DNA of 64,000 nt from Micromonospora radicis (GTDB taxonomy: Bacteria > Actinomycetota > Actinomycetes > Mycobacteriales > Micromonosporaceae), in contig NZ_QXEC01000001.1 of the NCBI RefSeq assembly GCF_003583405.1, positions 496,001 through 560,000 of the forward strand, read 5' to 3'. A program made the position numbers and the translations under genes. The notes beneath the pieces were generated by a model that was given only the letters and a program-made list of their open reading frames with translations, ran no database searches and had not been told where the DNA came from. Of this stretch, positions 16,826 to 25,210 are shown piece by piece (the stretch's first letter is position 1; the number at the start of each line of letters is the position of its first letter).

Positions 16826-17449
16826 TCAGCCGAAGCCGGCGAGCAGGAAGGCGGTGAAGCCGGCCAGGGCCAACGGCATCGCCGCGGCCAGCGCGAGGAG
16901 CCGTGGCCGGGCGGCGCGGCCGACGACGAGCACCACCAGCACGCCGAGCGTGACCTTGAGCAGGGCGTCCCAGAGCGGCTCGGTGCCGTAGCCCGGGTGG
17001 GCGACCCGGCGGGCGTCGAGCAGCGCCTCGGCGAAGAGCACCGCGCCGGGCAGCGCGGTTCCCACCACCTGCCGCCATCCACGCCGGTGTGCCCAGATCC
17101 CGCCGACGCCGAAGACCACCCCGGCGAGGACGCCGAAGCACATCCAGACCAGCGAGGTCGGTGCCCAGAGCACCGACCAGTCGTCGTCCTGGATGAGCGC
17201 CGCCGCGAGGTAGTAGCCCGGGACCGCGACGACGAGTCCGGCGGCGGCCCCGGTGGCCGCGCGTACCCGGCCGGTACGCACCCAGAACCCGAAGCCGAAC
17301 GCGGCGACCGCCCACACGGCGCTGGAGTTGCCCAGGTTGCCGACCGGATAGGGCAGGAACCTGATCCAGACGAAGTCGACGATGCCGAGCAGCAGACCAC
17401 CGAGAACCGCGGTGAGCGCCACGGTTCGCCGGTCGGGTGGAGTGCGCAT
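16826..17449 (-). CDS. DUF6518-like integral membrane protein
   Basis: 207 residues with six or so hydrophobic helices (VALTAVLGGLLLGIVDFVW, AVWAVAAFGFGFW, LVWMCFGVLAGVVFGVGG and others). It matches the general pattern of DUF6518 proteins. The start at 17449 has no Shine-Dalgarno site, but TATCCT lies 8 bases upstream, so a leaderless transcript is possible. The function is unknown. It is convergent with the sigma factor gene. Confidence 0.7.
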   Translation of the reverse strand: MRTPPDRRTVALTAVLGGLLLGIVDFVWIRFLPYPVGNLGNSSAVWAVAAFGFGFWVRTGRVRAATGAAAGLVVAVPGYYLAAALIQDDDWSVLWAPTSLVWMCFGVLAGVVFGVGGIWAHRRGWRQVVGTALPGAVLFAEALLDARRVAHPGYGTEPLWDALLKVTLGVLVVLVVGRAARPRLLALAAAMPLALAGFTAFLLAGFG

Positions 17450-17504
17450 GACGCAGGAGGATACCCGGTATGCATCCGGCCGCCGGGCGGTGCCCGGGGC
17501 CGCG

Positions 17505-18143
17505 TCAGAGCAGGGTGGCGTACGCCAGCGGCGCGCTGGCACCGTCCCAGGTGCCGATCAGGCTCGGCCCGGCCGGTGCGGCGGGGATGGCGGGCTCGGC
17601 CGGGTCGGGACGGCGGAGCACGGTCAGCCGTACGGCGTCGGTGACGATCACCGTCCGGTCGCCGTCCACCACCTCGCGTACGGACCCGACCGTCGGCACG
17701 TCCCGGGGCGCGGGACTACTGCCGATCTCCATGCTCGGTGCCCGTACCTCACGTCGGCCGTCGACCTCGAAGTACTCCTCGGCCTGTCCGCTGCCCGCGA
17801 GGATGGCGTCGGCCAGCGCGGCGGCGTAGACCGGGTCGCCGCACCCGTCGTAGACCCAGCGGGTGCCCAGCGCCGAGTGCGCCATGGTGCCGACCAGCCA
17901 GGCGTCGGCGCCGTCCAGCGGCGCGCCCCGGTAGGTCAGCGGCACCTGGTGGACCGGACCGGCGCCGGCCCGCACCAGCAGCGTCTCGATGCCGACCTCG
18001 CCGGCCGGGTCGTCGAACCGGTACGCGGCCACCCGCACCACCTCGGCGGTGGGATCGCCCCGATACCAGTCACGGCTCGGCAGCCAGGACGCGAGTAGCT
18101 CCAGCTTGGTGGGGCGGATCTCCGCCCGGTGCAGCAGCGCCAT
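17505..18143 (-). CDS. CG0192-like protein (maltokinase N-cap-like)
   Basis: 212 residues. MALLHRAEIRPTKLELL, AYRFDDPAGEVGIETLL, QVPLTYRGAPL and WVYDGCGDPVYAAAL are typical of the CG0192-related family, which resembles the N-terminal cap of maltokinases without the kinase domain. No kinase residues are present. The function is not established. ATG 18143 is favoured because family members begin this way; ATG 18152 three codons earlier is equally possible, as neither has a clear ribosome site. Confidence 0.72.
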   Translation of the reverse strand: MALLHRAEIRPTKLELLASWLPSRDWYRGDPTAEVVRVAAYRFDDPAGEVGIETLLVRAGAGPVHQVPLTYRGAPLDGADAWLVGTMAHSALGTRWVYDGCGDPVYAAALADAILAGSGQAEEYFEVDGRREVRAPSMEIGSSPAPRDVPTVGSVREVVDGDRTVIVTDAVRLTVLRRPDPAEPAIPAAPAGPSLIGTWDGASAPLAYATLL

Positions 18144-18307
18144 GCGCCGCATCGTACGACGATCACCCGACCGGCGGGGAAGCCGGTCCGGCGCCCGCTT
18201 CGAGGCGGGAGCCGACGTGTGCGCGGCCCGTAGGTGGGTATCCGCGGGCTCTCTCACCCGGGGCGGAGGGCACCGGGCTGCCGCCGGAGCAACCCGAGGA
18301 GGACACC

Positions 18308-18883
18308 ATGACCCAGCAGAAGGCGCAGTCGGACAGCCAGCCCCGGCTGCACCAGCACGGCCGCGAGATCCAGGCGTTCGGCACCGTACGGCAGTTGCCG
18401 GTCGCGTTGTCGTACGACGCACGGATGTACTCGTGCGAGCGGCTGAACCGGGTCGTGGCCGACACCCGCATCCTCTACTCGCTCTACAAGAAGCATCACT
18501 GGTTGATGCGGGGACCGACCTTCTACCAGCTGCACCTGCTGCTCGACAAGCACGCCGACGAGCAGCTCGCGCTGGTCGACATGATCGCCGAGCGGATCCA
18601 GACGTTGGGCGGGATCGCGGTGGGCGACCCGCGGCACGTGGCCGAGCTGACCCGGATCCCGCGTCCGCCGGACGGCGCCGAGGAGGTGCCGGCGATGCTG
18701 TCGCGCCTGCTGGAGGCGCACGAGACGATTCTGGTCGACGCGCACGACGCGGCGGCCCGGGTGGCCGAGGGGGGCGACGACGGCAGCAACGACCTGCTGG
18801 TCTCCAACGTCATCCGGACCAACGAGCTGCAGACCTGGTTCGTCGCCGAGCACCTGGTCGACACGCCGGTCGTCGTGGCCTAG
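18308..18883 (+). CDS. dps: Dps-family ferritin-like protein
   Basis: 191 residues with the ferritin four-helix pattern. KKHHWLMRGPTFYQLHLLLD and KHADEQLALVDMIAERI supply the His, Asp and Glu of the inter-subunit ferroxidase site of Dps proteins, which oxidise iron with peroxide and protect DNA as dodecamers. An N-terminal extension of about 40 residues is polar and could bind DNA. GAGGAGG lies 5-6 bases before ATG 18308. The PRC-barrel gene follows 9 bases later, so they form an operon. Confidence 0.88.
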   Translation: MTQQKAQSDSQPRLHQHGREIQAFGTVRQLPVALSYDARMYSCERLNRVVADTRILYSLYKKHHWLMRGPTFYQLHLLLDKHADEQLALVDMIAERIQTLGGIAVGDPRHVAELTRIPRPPDGAEEVPAMLSRLLEAHETILVDAHDAAARVAEGGDDGSNDLLVSNVIRTNELQTWFVAEHLVDTPVVVA

Positions 18884-18892
18884 GCGTACGTC

Positions 18893-19240
18893 GTGACGGA
18901 TCTCGGGGCGAAGATCTCGTACCTCGCGCTCGCCGACGGCACCCCCGTCTACACGGCCGACTCGGCACCGGTCGGGGTGGTCGAGCACGTCCTGGCCGAC
19001 GAGCGGCAGGACATCTTCCACGGCGTGATAATCGGGCCGTCGCGCTCCCACAACGTGCACCGTTTCGCCCACCGTGAGCAGATCGCCGACCTCTACGAGC
19101 GGGGCGTCGTGTTGTCGGTGCCGGTCGGGCAGCTGCACGAGCCGGGTACGGACGCACCGGCCGCGCGGGCCGAGGAGGACGACGACCCGGTGCGGACCGG
19201 GGTGCGCCGCGCCTGGGAGTGGCTGGTCCGCCCACACTGA
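18893..19240 (+). CDS. PRC-barrel-like protein downstream of Dps
   Basis: 115 residues with GTG start. The first 80 form a small beta barrel (GTPVYTADSAPVGVVEHVL, DIFHGVIIG, HREQIADLYERGVVLSVP), as in PRC-barrel proteins; the tail is acidic and ends with a Trp-rich helix. PRC barrels occur in RimM and in stress proteins. Its role with Dps is unknown. Confidence 0.7.
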   Translation: MTDLGAKISYLALADGTPVYTADSAPVGVVEHVLADERQDIFHGVIIGPSRSHNVHRFAHREQIADLYERGVVLSVPVGQLHEPGTDAPAARAEEDDDPVRTGVRRAWEWLVRPH

Positions 19241-19286
19241 CCCGCCGCCCGCTTGCCGCCGCCGTGGCGGCGCTGTCCGCTTGCCG

Positions 19287-19336
19287 CCGCCGTTACGGCG
19301 GTGACCCGAGGGCCCCGGACACCGCCGTTTCGGCGG
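19287..19336 (+). terminator. paired short hairpins between convergent genes
   Basis: Two near-identical hairpins, CCGCCG-TTA-CGGCGG (19287-19301) and CCGCCG-TTT-CGGCGG (19322-19336), lie between the PRC-barrel gene and the convergent FadR-type gene. They probably act as a bidirectional terminator. Confidence 0.5.
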
Positions 19337-19338
19337 AA

Positions 19339-19400
19339 CCGAGTCGATCACGCGCGGCCGGGCCGAGTCGGTCGCGCGGGCCGGGCCGAGTCGATCACGC
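19339..19400. repeat. triplicated ~23-bp repeat at the 3' end of the regulator gene
   Basis: Three tandem units beginning CCGAGTCG (19339-19362, 19363-19385, 19386-19400). The last one contains the stop codon of the FadR-type gene. The duplication is outside the coding frame. Confidence 0.65.
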
Positions 19401-20165
19401 CTCGGTGAGGTGTGCCTGCTCCCAGATCGAGGACATCTCCTCGAACGCGTGCTCCATGATCTGCACCATCGCGCTGCGGGCGCCCTCCCCGTCGTGGCGC
19501 TGGATGCCCTGCGCGACGTCGGCGTGCAGCTGGAGGGCCTGCTCGTGGGGGTAGTGCGGCATGAGGTGGTAGTGGTGCCGGCCGGTGAGCACCTCGGCGA
19601 CCAGGTCCTGCAGCTTGACGAACATCTCGTTGCCGGAGGCGCGCAGCACCCGCTGGTGGAACTCGATGTCCAGGTGCAGGAAGCGCTCCTCGTCGCCGGC
19701 CTTGCCGGCGGCCCACATCTTGGCGGCCAGGCCGACCAGTTCGCTCGCCGCGTCGTGGTCGACGCGCTGCGCGGCCAGCCAGGCGGCGTGCGGTTCCACG
19801 GCGGTGCGCAGCTCGGTGATGGAGCGGATCTGGGCGATCCGTCCGGCCGAGGCCAGCCGCCAGCGGATCACCTGGGGATCGAAGACGTTCCAGTGGTCGG
19901 CCGGGCGGATCATGACGCCGACCCGCCGACGGGTCTCGATGAAGCCCATCGACGCGAGCACCCGGAGCACCTCGCGGACCACGGAGCGGGACACGGCGTA
20001 GCGCTCGACCAACTCGTCGATGTTGAGCACCGCGCCGGGTGCCAGCTCGCCACCGCAGATGGCCGTGCCGAGGTGATCGAGGACGCGTCCGTGTAGCCCG
20101 GCCTCGACGGGGGCGGCCTGAACGGGTGCGACCCCTGGGGAGGGCGATTTCACGCGTCGGATCAT
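19395..20165 (-). CDS. FadR-family (GntR) regulator of the sugar-acid operon
   Basis: 256 residues. The N-terminal winged helix (about 25-90; VLNIDELVERYAVSRSVVRE and GFIETRRRVGVMI) is followed by an FCD ligand domain (about 105-245; HLDIEFHQRVLRASGNEMF, with Asp and His metal ligands). FadR-type regulators of this class often respond to sugar acids, as DgoR does to 2-keto-3-deoxygalactonate. The gene is divergent from the transport and catabolism operon and the palindrome at 20183 lies between them. The predicted role is a repressor released by a pathway intermediate. The start at 20165 is not supported by a clear ribosome site. Confidence 0.82.
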   Translation of the reverse strand: MIRRVKSPSPGVAPVQAAPVEAGLHGRVLDHLGTAICGGELAPGAVLNIDELVERYAVSRSVVREVLRVLASMGFIETRRRVGVMIRPADHWNVFDPQVIRWRLASAGRIAQIRSITELRTAVEPHAAWLAAQRVDHDAASELVGLAAKMWAAGKAGDEERFLHLDIEFHQRVLRASGNEMFVKLQDLVAEVLTGRHHYHLMPHYPHEQALQLHADVAQGIQRHDGEGARSAMVQIMEHAFEEMSSIWEQAHLTEA

Positions 20166-20182
20166 ATCAGTTAGGTCTACCA

Positions 20183-20213
20183 CTTGTATAAGTCTGCTTT
20201 TTCGGCCTAGCAT
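20183..20213 (+). promoter_or_regulatory. promoter of the sugar-acid operon with overlapping operator
   Basis: TTGTAT (20184-20189), an 18-base spacer and TAGCAT (20208-20213) form the promoter. The -35 box lies in the imperfect palindrome CTTGTATAAG (20183-20192), a fair GntR/FadR-type site. Binding here would block transcription. Confidence 0.55.
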
Positions 20214-20290
20214 CCCGACGTTAAGCGGATGTAACAGGCCGAGGTCACCCCCGTCCCCCGAGGCGGTGACCAGCACAGAAGGAGACGGAC

Positions 20291-21577
20291 GTGGGACGTC
20301 GATCGATAATTGGGACATCTCTGGCGGTAGTTGCCGCCATGACGTTGTCCGCCTGCGGCGGCGGTGCGGACAGCGGTTCCTCGGACACCGTGCGGGTGAC
20401 CCTGGTCAACCATGTCTGGACCGAGAACATCCGGAAGGCGCTGCCCGAGTTCGAGCGGGAGACCGGCCTCAAGGTCGAGGTCACCCAGCTCGGCGAGGAC
20501 CAGCTCTCGGACCAGTACAACGTGAAGCTGAACGCCGGCTCCAGCGACATCGACGTGATGATGTACCGGCCCCTGCAGGAAGGGCGGCTGTTCGCCAAGA
20601 ACAAGTACCTCGCCGACCTGACCGAGCAGGCGAACGGCAGCGGCGACTTCGACCTGGCCGACTTCCAGGCCGCCCCGCTGAGCGCCACCACGTACGAGGA
20701 CAAGGTGGTCGGCATCCCGATCATCACCGAGCAGCAGGTGCTCTACTACCGCAAGGACCTGCTGGAGAAGTCCGGCTTCAGCGCCCCGCCGCAGACGCTC
20801 GACGAGCTCAAGGCGCAGGCCGCGAAGATCCAGGCCGACAACCCGGGCGTGGCGGGCTTCGTCTCGCGTACCGGTAAGGCCGCCGCCGTCACCCAGTTCT
20901 CCAGCTTCCTGTACAGCTTCGGCGGCGACTTCGTCGACGGCTCGGGCAAGGCCGCGGTGAACAGCGACGCCGCCAAGCAGGCGTACGCCTACTACGGCGG
21001 GCTGCTGCGCGAGAACGGCCCGGCCAACATCAGCACCGACATGAGCTGGTCCGAGGCGATGGCGATCTTCACCCAGGGTCAGGCCGCCTTCTACACCGAG
21101 GCCAACTCGCTGTACAAGAACGCCACCGACCCGGCCAAGTCGAAGGTCTCCGACACCGTCGGGTTCGCTCCGTTCCCGGCCGGACCGGCCGGCTCGAAGC
21201 CGTACAACATCCCCTCCTGGGGGCTGGCCGTCAACGACGCCTCGAAGAACCAGAGCAACGCCTGGAAGTTCATCGAGTGGGCGGCGGGCAAGACCCAGAC
21301 GCTGGAGCAGCAGAAGGCCGGCGTGCCGGGTGCGCGTACCTCCGTCTGGGAGAACCCGGAGGGCATCGCCACCTACCCGAAGGACATGGCCGACGCGATC
21401 ACCGTGAGCCTCGCCAACGGCGTGGGCCACGACCGGCCGCTGGTCGAGCGGGTCGCCCAGGCCCGCGAGATCGTCGGACAGCCGATCGTCGACGCCATCA
21501 CCGGCAAGGACGCCGCGGCCTCCGCCGAGACCGCCAACCAGGGGTTCCAGAAGTTCCTGGACGACGAGGCCCGCTAA
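20291..21577 (+). CDS. sugar ABC transporter substrate-binding lipoprotein
   Basis: 428 residues. The signal peptide ends in a lipobox (MTLSACGGG, Cys at 22), so the mature protein is lipid-anchored outside the membrane. The rest is a family 1 (MalE-like) binding protein (ALPEFERETGLKVEV, NIPSWGLAVNDASKNQ). AAGGAG lies 6 bases before GTG 20291. It is the first gene of the operon, and a stable hairpin after it may raise its level over the permeases. The substrate is probably a sugar acid or glycoside that yields hexonates or hexuronates. Confidence 0.87.
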   Translation: MGRRSIIGTSLAVVAAMTLSACGGGADSGSSDTVRVTLVNHVWTENIRKALPEFERETGLKVEVTQLGEDQLSDQYNVKLNAGSSDIDVMMYRPLQEGRLFAKNKYLADLTEQANGSGDFDLADFQAAPLSATTYEDKVVGIPIITEQQVLYYRKDLLEKSGFSAPPQTLDELKAQAAKIQADNPGVAGFVSRTGKAAAVTQFSSFLYSFGGDFVDGSGKAAVNSDAAKQAYAYYGGLLRENGPANISTDMSWSEAMAIFTQGQAAFYTEANSLYKNATDPAKSKVSDTVGFAPFPAGPAGSKPYNIPSWGLAVNDASKNQSNAWKFIEWAAGKTQTLEQQKAGVPGARTSVWENPEGIATYPKDMADAITVSLANGVGHDRPLVERVAQAREIVGQPIVDAITGKDAAASAETANQGFQKFLDDEAR

Positions 21578-21585
21578 GTCCGGGC

Positions 21586-21622
21586 GCGGGGGTGGTGGGA
21601 CGCGACGTCCCGCCACCCCCGC
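21586..21622 (+). terminator. intercistronic hairpin after the binding-protein gene
   Basis: A 17-pair stem with one G-T wobble (21586-21602 with 21606-21622, loop CGA). It sits between the binding protein and permease genes and probably acts as a leaky terminator or 3' stabiliser. Confidence 0.65.
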
Positions 21623-21647
21623 CCGGCCTCCCCACCACGGAGATCTG

Positions 21648-22601
21648 ATGTCAGCTGTTACCGCACCCAGCCGGCCGCCCCGCGGCGCTGGTGTCATGCC
21701 CGACACGCCCGGCTGGGCGCGTTGGGCCAACGACCATCGCAAGTGGCTCTTCGCGGCCCCGGCCATGGCCTTCGTCGCCGCGCTGATCATCTTTCCGCTC
21801 GCCTGGACCGTGTACCTCAGCCTCACCGACTCGTCCGGTTCGGTACGGGCCGAGTCGGAGTTCATCGGCCTGCGCAACTACCTCGACGTGCTCAGTGACA
21901 CCGCCCGGTTCTGGCCCGCGGTGGGTCGGACCGCCGCGTTCACCGGCGTGGCGTTGCTGGTCGAGGTGGTCCTCGGGATGGCCATCGCCCTGCTGCTCTG
22001 GCGGCCGTTCCGCGGCGAGCGCTGGGTCCGGGTCGCCATCCTGCTGCCGCTGGTCGCCACCCCGGTGGCCGTCGGCATGATGTGGCGGCTCATCTTCGAC
22101 CCCAACATCGGCATGGCCAACCAGGTGCTCGGCTGGGTCGGCATCGGCCCGCAGCCGTGGCTGGCCGGGCAGCACACCGCCCTGCCCACCACGATCTTCA
22201 TCGACATCTGGCAGTGGACGCCGATGGTGGTGTTGATCCTGCTCGCCGGCCTGACCTCGCTCTCCGACGAGCCGCAGGAGGCCGCGATGATCGACGGCGC
22301 CAGCGCCTGGCAGCGCTTCCGGCACGTCACCCTGCCGCTGCTGATGCCCACCGTGATCGTGGCGGTGCTGCTGCGCGGCATCGACGCGCTGAAGACCTTC
22401 GACATCCTCTACGCGACCAAGGGTCGCGGTGGCGGTTCGTTCCACGAGGTGGAGACGCTCAACGTGTACGCCTACGGGCTGAGCTTCGACTACAACGAGT
22501 ACGGCCTCTCCTCGACGGTGCTGATCCTGTTCTTCCTGATCATCATCGGCCTGATGTGGGTCCTCACCGCACGTAGGAAGAAGGAGGAGGCCGCCCGATG
22601 A
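21648..22601 (+). CDS. sugar ABC transporter permease 1 (MalF type)
   Basis: 317 residues with six hydrophobic helices. The EAA loop reads EPQEAAMIDGASAWQRFRHV (about 205-224), which docks on the ATPase. The start ATG 21648 follows GGAG. It overlaps the second permease by ATGA. No ATP-binding gene is present in the operon. Confidence 0.88.
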   Translation: MSAVTAPSRPPRGAGVMPDTPGWARWANDHRKWLFAAPAMAFVAALIIFPLAWTVYLSLTDSSGSVRAESEFIGLRNYLDVLSDTARFWPAVGRTAAFTGVALLVEVVLGMAIALLLWRPFRGERWVRVAILLPLVATPVAVGMMWRLIFDPNIGMANQVLGWVGIGPQPWLAGQHTALPTTIFIDIWQWTPMVVLILLAGLTSLSDEPQEAAMIDGASAWQRFRHVTLPLLMPTVIVAVLLRGIDALKTFDILYATKGRGGGSFHEVETLNVYAYGLSFDYNEYGLSSTVLILFFLIIIGLMWVLTARRKKEEAAR

Positions 22602-23413
22602 GAGCCAGTGCCGGGTTCCGGGTCTTCCGCGCGGTGGCGCTGGTCGTCGTCGTGCTGTCGCTGCTGCTGCCGCTGATCTGGATGGTCGCCGCGTCGTTCA
22701 AGACCAACGTCGACATCTACGACTCCAGCAAGGCGTTGGTCTTCACGCCCACCCTGGGCAACTACGAGACGGTCCTGCAGCAGGCCAACTACCTCCAGTT
22801 CATCTTCAACAGCCTCTGGGTGGCCTTCGCGGCGACCGTGCTGTCGCTGCTGCTGGGCGTGCCGGCCGCGTACTCGATGAGCCGGTTCAACATGCGCAAG
22901 TCGGCGCTGGTGGTGCTGATGGCCCGGGTCATCCCCGGCGTCTCGCTGCTGGTGCCGTGGTACTACGTCTTCTCGAACCTGCGCATGGTCGGCGGCTTCA
23001 CCGTGCTGATCCTCAGCCACATGTTCGTGTCGCTGCCGTTGATCGTCTACATCATGATGGGCTTCTTCGACGGCCTGCCGGACGAACTGGAGGAGGCGGC
23101 GCTCGTCGACGGCCTCACCAACATCGGGGCGTTCCGCCGGATCACCCTGCCGCTGTCGGTGCCGGGCATCGCCACCGCCGGCATCCTGTCGTTCATCTTC
23201 TCCTGGAACAACTTCATGTTCGCCCTGGTGCTCTCCGGCGCGGACACGAAGACCCTGCCCGTGGCGATCTTCGACTTCGTCGGCTACGCCAGCATCGACT
23301 GGGGCGGCCTGATGGCGGCGACCACAGTGGTCACCCTGCCGATCATGGTCATCGCCCTGTTCGTGCAGAAGTACATCGTCTCCGGACTCACCGCGGGCGC
23401 GACGAAGGGCTGA
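22598..23413 (+). CDS. sugar ABC transporter permease 2 (MalG type)
   Basis: 271 residues with six predicted helices. The EAA loop reads ELEEAALVDGLTNIGAFRRI (about 163-182). It starts inside the stop codon of the first permease. Its missing ATPase is probably a shared MsiK-type protein encoded elsewhere. Confidence 0.88.
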   Translation: MRASAGFRVFRAVALVVVVLSLLLPLIWMVAASFKTNVDIYDSSKALVFTPTLGNYETVLQQANYLQFIFNSLWVAFAATVLSLLLGVPAAYSMSRFNMRKSALVVLMARVIPGVSLLVPWYYVFSNLRMVGGFTVLILSHMFVSLPLIVYIMMGFFDGLPDELEEAALVDGLTNIGAFRRITLPLSVPGIATAGILSFIFSWNNFMFALVLSGADTKTLPVAIFDFVGYASIDWGGLMAATTVVTLPIMVIALFVQKYIVSGLTAGATKG

Positions 23414-23420
23414 GCCGACC

Positions 23421-24569
23421 ATGACCATCATCTCCCGTGTCGAGACCTTCCTCGTCGCACCCCGCTGGCTGTTCGTCCGGGTGGAGACCGTCGACGGGCT
23501 CGTCGGCTGGGGCGAGGCGACCTGCGAGGGGCGCTCGGAGACCGTACGCACCGCCGTGGAGCAGCTCAGCGAGCTGCTGATCGGCCGGGACGCGCTGCGC
23601 ATCGAGGACCACTGGCAGGTGCTTACCAAGGGTTCCTTCTACCGGGGCGGCCCGATCCTGGCCAGCGCCGTGGCCGGCCTGGACCAGGCGCTGTGGGACA
23701 TCGCCGGCAAGCGGTACGGCGCGCCGGTGCACCAACTGCTCGGCGGGCCGGTCCGGGACCGGATCCGGGTCTACGGCTGGGTCGGTGGGGACGAGCCCAG
23801 CGAGGTCCGGGACCAGATCGCCGCGCGGGTCGAGGCGGGGCTGACCGCGGTGAAGATGAACGCCTCCGGGCGGATGAGCCCGCTCGCCTCCGTCGCCGAA
23901 CTCGACGCGGTGGTGCAGCGGGTCGCCGCCGCCCGGGAGGTGCTCGGCGAACACCGGGACGTGGCCGTGGACTTCCACGGCCGGTTCACCCTGGCCAACG
24001 CCCGCCGGGTCGCCCCGCTGCTGGAGCCGTACCGGCCGTTCTTCCTGGAGGAGCCGGTGGTGCCGGAGAACTCCCACCTGATCGGTGAGTTCGTCCGGGC
24101 CACCACCATCCCGGTCTCCACCGGCGAGCGGCTGTACAACCGGCAGGAGTTCCTACCCGTGCTCCAGGCCGGCATCGCGGTGGCCCAGCCGGACCTCTCG
24201 CACGCCGGCGGCATCACCGAGGTACGCAAGATCGCCGCGTTGGCCGAGGCGTACGACGTCCAGCTCGCCCCGCACTGCCCGCTCGGTCCGATCGCCCTGG
24301 CGGCCTGCCTGCAGGTCGGCTTCGCCACGCCGAACTACCTGATCCAGGAGCAGAGCATCGGCATCCACTACAACCTCGGTGCCGAGGTGTTGGACTACTG
24401 CGTCGACCAGCAGCCGCTGACCTTCGTCGACGGGTACGTGCAGCGGCTCACCGCGCCGGGGCTGGGCATCGAGATCGACGAGCAGGCGGTACGCGCGGCG
24501 GACAAGCGGGGCCACGCCTGGCGCAGCCCCACCTTCCGGCACGTCGACGGCTCGTACGCGGAGTGGTGA
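23421..24569 (+). CDS. dgoD: D-galactonate dehydratase
   Basis: 382 residues, the usual length of DgoD. It is an enolase-superfamily enzyme: AVDFHGRF holds the Asp and His near 184 and 186, FFLEEPV and TGERL the other metal Glu residues, and APHCPLGP the catalytic His near 285. It converts D-galactonate to 2-keto-3-deoxygalactonate in the cytoplasm. It lies between the permeases and the aldolase in one operon. Related acid-sugar specificity cannot be excluded. Confidence 0.85.
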   Translation: MTIISRVETFLVAPRWLFVRVETVDGLVGWGEATCEGRSETVRTAVEQLSELLIGRDALRIEDHWQVLTKGSFYRGGPILASAVAGLDQALWDIAGKRYGAPVHQLLGGPVRDRIRVYGWVGGDEPSEVRDQIAARVEAGLTAVKMNASGRMSPLASVAELDAVVQRVAAAREVLGEHRDVAVDFHGRFTLANARRVAPLLEPYRPFFLEEPVVPENSHLIGEFVRATTIPVSTGERLYNRQEFLPVLQAGIAVAQPDLSHAGGITEVRKIAALAEAYDVQLAPHCPLGPIALAACLQVGFATPNYLIQEQSIGIHYNLGAEVLDYCVDQQPLTFVDGYVQRLTAPGLGIEIDEQAVRAADKRGHAWRSPTFRHVDGSYAEW

Positions 24570-24571
24570 CC

Positions 24572-25210
24572 ATGACCGACGTACTCACCGACCAACTGAC
24601 CACCGACCGGCTGCTGGCGATCATCCGGGGTACCGACACCGCCGCCGCGATCGCCGCCGGCACCGCCCTGCTGGCCGAGGGGGTGTCGATCGTCGAGGTG
24701 GCGCTGACCACCCCCGGCGCGCTGGACACCATCGCGGCGATCCGGGCGGACGCGCCGGCCGGCACTTTGGTCGGTGCCGGCACGGTGCTCACCCCGGCGG
24801 CCGTGGCCGACGTGGCGGCGGCCGGCGCGCAGTTCGTGGTCACCCCGGCGGTGGTCGACTCGATCCCCGAGGCGGCCCGCCGGGGTCTGCCGGTGGCCGC
24901 CGGGGCGCTCACCCCGACCGAGGCGTACACGGCGGTGCGGCTCGGTGCCGCCGTGGTCAAGCTCTTCCCGGCCTCGGTGGGTGGGGTGGCGTACCTGAAG
25001 GCGGTCCGTGACCCGTTCCCGGACATCCCGTTCGTGGCGGTCGGCGGGGTGGGCCTGGCCGAGCTGCCCGGCTACCTGGCGGCCGGTGCCGTCGCGGTCG
25101 GTGTCGGCGGCCCGCTGGTGGGCGACGCCGCCTCCGGCGGCGACCTCGACGCGCTGCGGCAACGGGCCCGTGCCTACCGGGCGACGGCTCGGGCGGCAGG
25201 TCCACGGTGA
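24572..25210 (+). CDS. 2-keto-3-deoxy-6-phospho-gluconate/galactonate aldolase
   Basis: 212 residues, a class I aldolase of the KDPG family. VEVALTTPGALD supplies the catalytic Glu, GAGTVLTP is typical, and VVKLFPAS holds the Schiff-base Lys. It splits KDPG or KDPGal to pyruvate and glyceraldehyde 3-phosphate. ATG 24572 is used because GGAG lies 8 bases upstream; an upstream GTG overlapping the dgoD stop is an alternative. The next gene overlaps by GTGA. Confidence 0.85.
   Translation: MTDVLTDQLTTDRLLAIIRGTDTAAAIAAGTALLAEGVSIVEVALTTPGALDTIAAIRADAPAGTLVGAGTVLTPAAVADVAAAGAQFVVTPAVVDSIPEAARRGLPVAAGALTPTEAYTAVRLGAAVVKLFPASVGGVAYLKAVRDPFPDIPFVAVGGVGLAELPGYLAAGAVAVGVGGPLVGDAASGGDLDALRQRARAYRATARAAGPR

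Noticed and set aside
17505..18143. Calling the CG0192-like gene a maltokinase
   Set aside because: Only the cap-like domain is present; no kinase motifs.
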